Shown one piece after another: positions 5,985 through 7,389 of a stretch of DNA of 7,389 bases. This DNA is from Terriglobia bacterium (GTDB lineage Bacteria > Acidobacteriota > Terriglobia > UBA7540). The first letter of the stretch is position 1, and the number at the start of each line of letters is the position of its first letter. The stretch lies in the NCBI GenBank assembly GCA_022866195.1, contig JALHUF010000346.1, positions 1-7,389 on the forward strand, written 5' to 3'. The translations under genes were made by a program, and so were the position numbers. The notes beneath the pieces are model-generated. The model was not told where the DNA came from. It was given only the letters and a program-made list of their open reading frames with translations, and searched no databases.

Positions 5985-7389
5985 AGGATTTCCAGCGGAA
6001 AAGTCTTTCCCATCCTGTGCGCAGTTGGTGTGGCCCTCGTCGCTCTGGCGCTGCACGGGGCGGGCGGAGATCCGCAGCGGCGCGGCACCCCGCGCCTCAC
6101 CGCTGCTCCCGTTTCTCCGCCCATCGACCAATTCGTGGAGGTCTCGGCAACGGCCGGCATTCGATTCAGCCTCACCAGCGGCGGTCCGGAGAAACGCTAC
6201 ATCATCGAAGCGAAGGGGGGCGGCGGCATCGCGTGGTTCGACTACGATAACGACGGCTACCCGGACCTCTTCCTGGTGAACGGGTCGACATTCGAGCACT
6301 GGAAGCGGGGCGACAGTCCGCGCTCCCGCCTCTATCACAACAACGGCGACGGCACCTTCACCGACGTTTCGGCTGCCTCAGGGCTCGACCACACAGGTTG
6401 GGGCATGGGAGTCTGCGTCGGCGACTTCGACAACGATGGCTACGACGACCTCTACCTTACCTACTATGGTGGCAACGTCCTCTACCGCAACAACGGCAAC
6501 GGCACCTTCAGCGACGTGACGGAGCGGGCGGGCGTGCGCGGGCACGGCTGGGGCATGGGCTGCGCCTTCGGTGATTACGACAATGACGGGCGGCTGGATC
6601 TTTACGTGGCCAATTACGTGGATGTGGATATCGCGCGGCTGGGAGAACCGGGCAGCGCGCCCAATTGCACCTATCGCAGTATCGCCACGTTTTGCGGCCC
6701 GCGCGGCCTTCCGGGCGGCCGCGACATCCTGTTTCACAATAACGGCGACGGAACCTTTGCCGACGTCACCGAGAAGGCAGGCATCGATCGCGGCCAGTAT
6801 TATGGCCTGGGTGTGGTGATGGCCGATTACGACCGCGATGGCCGCTTGGATATCTACGTGGCCAACGACTCGACGCCCAGTTCTCTCTATCACAACAACG
6901 GCGACGGAACGTTCACGGATGTCGGCGTCCCGGCCGGCGTGGCTTACAGCGGCGAGGGCCAAGAACAAGCGGGGATGGGGACCGACTTCGGGGATTACGA
7001 CAACGACAGCTGGTTGGATCTGGTGAAGGGTAACTTCTCCGATGACACCAACAATCTCTACCACAACAACCGCGATGGGACATTTACGGACGTGACCTAC
7101 CCGGCCGGGATCGGCGATGTCACCTGGCCCTTCACCACCTTCGGCGCGAAGTTCCTCGACTACGACAACGACGGGTGGAAAGACATTTTCTTCGCCAATG
7201 GCCAGACTTTTCCCCAGATGGATCGCTATCCTACCGGCATCACCTACGCGGAGCGCAACCTGCTGTTCCACAACCGACACAACGGAAAGTTTGACGAAGT
7301 TGGCCTGCGCGCCGGGCCGGGGCTGGCGTTGAAGAAGGTGAGCCGCGGCCTCGCCACAGCTGACTACGCCAACGACGGCGACCTGGACA
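5982..7389 (+). CDS. Exported FG-GAP/VCBS repeat protein (CRTAC1-like), 3' end beyond window
   Basis: N-terminal 469 residues of a secreted, calcium-binding beta-propeller-type protein; the frame stays open to the window edge. From TTG 5982 a signal sequence is seen: MRISSGK, a hydrophobic stretch (about 8-23), then GAGGDPQ. Seven Asp-rich calcium loops of the type DxDxDGxxD begin at residues 87, 148, 198, 282, 338, 393 and 461, each followed by a strand such as LYVAN. Between them recurs an NNGDGTFTDV motif. Loop 5 has Ser for Gly (DYDNDSWLD) and loop 7 has Ala for Asp (DYANDGDLD). An insert before loop 4 carries Cys229 and Cys238 then GPRGLPGG, typical of CRTAC1/ASPIC-UnbV relatives, so a C-terminal ASPIC/UnbV domain is expected past the edge. 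TTG 5982 has an AGGGG site 5 bases upstream; the alternative GTG 5904 overlaps the preceding gene by 11 bases but adds 26 unremarkable residues before the signal sequence. The role is probably adhesion, binding or extracellular protein assembly. Confidence 0.88.
   Translation, partial: MRISSGKVFPILCAVGVALVALALHGAGGDPQRRGTPRLTAAPVSPPIDQFVEVSATAGIRFSLTSGGPEKRYIIEAKGGGGIAWFDYDNDGYPDLFLVNGSTFEHWKRGDSPRSRLYHNNGDGTFTDVSAASGLDHTGWGMGVCVGDFDNDGYDDLYLTYYGGNVLYRNNGNGTFSDVTERAGVRGHGWGMGCAFGDYDNDGRLDLYVANYVDVDIARLGEPGSAPNCTYRSIATFCGPRGLPGGRDILFHNNGDGTFADVTEKAGIDRGQYYGLGVVMADYDRDGRLDIYVANDSTPSSLYHNNGDGTFTDVGVPAGVAYSGEGQEQAGMGTDFGDYDNDSWLDLVKGNFSDDTNNLYHNNRDGTFTDVTYPAGIGDVTWPFTTFGAKFLDYDNDGWKDIFFANGQTFPQMDRYPTGITYAERNLLFHNRHNGKFDEVGLRAGPGLALKKVSRGLATADYANDGDLD

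Noticed and set aside
5069..6175. 368-residue open frame on the minus strand
   Set aside because: It is antisense to the TPR gene and the start of the FG-GAP gene, is Arg/Leu-rich with no domain, and reflects GC-rich codon bias; the plus-strand TPR reading is unambiguous.
6378..7280. 300-residue open frame on the minus strand, Val/Ile/Ala-rich with recurring VVVV-type segments
   Set aside because: It is antisense to the FG-GAP gene; its periodic VVV pattern is the mirror of the repeated Asp/Asn codons (GAC, AAC) of the calcium loops. The plus-strand frame has clear domains.
1..7389. Novel defence, mobile or biosynthetic system
   Set aside because: No nuclease, transposase, integrase, phage, toxin-antitoxin or biosynthetic core gene is visible; the genes are metabolic, transport and repeat-scaffold types.

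Overview
The window looks like chromosomal DNA from a GC-rich, Gram-negative-type bacterium, most likely an acidobacterium (Acidobacteriota). This is inference from the gene repertoire: small TPR proteins, a secreted TPR protein directly followed by an FG-GAP/CRTAC1-type exported protein, a threonine dehydrogenase/Kbl pair, and weak or absent Shine-Dalgarno sites. No rRNA or other phylogenetic marker is present. I see no insertion sequence, phage gene, tRNA, rRNA or CRISPR array.

Layout. Positions 1-1248 (minus strand) carry most of an MFS transporter of the anion:cation symporter type, cut at its C-terminus by the window edge. A 354-bp divergent intergenic region (1249-1602) follows, with a candidate promoter in each direction and three short inverted repeats. 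All remaining genes are on the plus strand: a cytoplasmic four-repeat TPR protein (1603-2085); L-threonine 3-dehydrogenase tdh (2207-3262); a 69-residue cysteine-rich, putatively zinc-binding protein (3352-3561); a 22-bp imperfect inverted repeat built on a 7-bp period (3577-3656); the PLP enzyme glycine C-acetyltransferase kbl (3682-4866); an exported TPR-repeat protein (4967-5914); and the N-terminal part of an exported FG-GAP/VCBS repeat protein (from 5982, or 5904, past the right edge).

How the genes work together. Tdh and Kbl are the two steps of the threonine-to-glycine pathway: threonine is oxidised by NAD+ to 2-amino-3-ketobutyrate, which Kbl cleaves with CoA to glycine and acetyl-CoA. 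The usual tight tdh-kbl pair is here separated by 419 bp that hold the small Cys protein and the hairpin repeat. The last two genes, both with N-terminal signal sequences and overlapping or nearly touching, look like a two-gene unit acting outside the cytoplasm: a TPR scaffold plus a calcium-binding beta-propeller-like protein. The transporter and the first TPR gene have no visible link to these pathways.

The window is mostly ordinary. The parts most worth a second look are the small Cys4+ protein inside the tdh-kbl unit, the heptad-periodic hairpin before kbl, the apparently leaderless GTG start of the exported TPR gene, and the TPR/FG-GAP pair.
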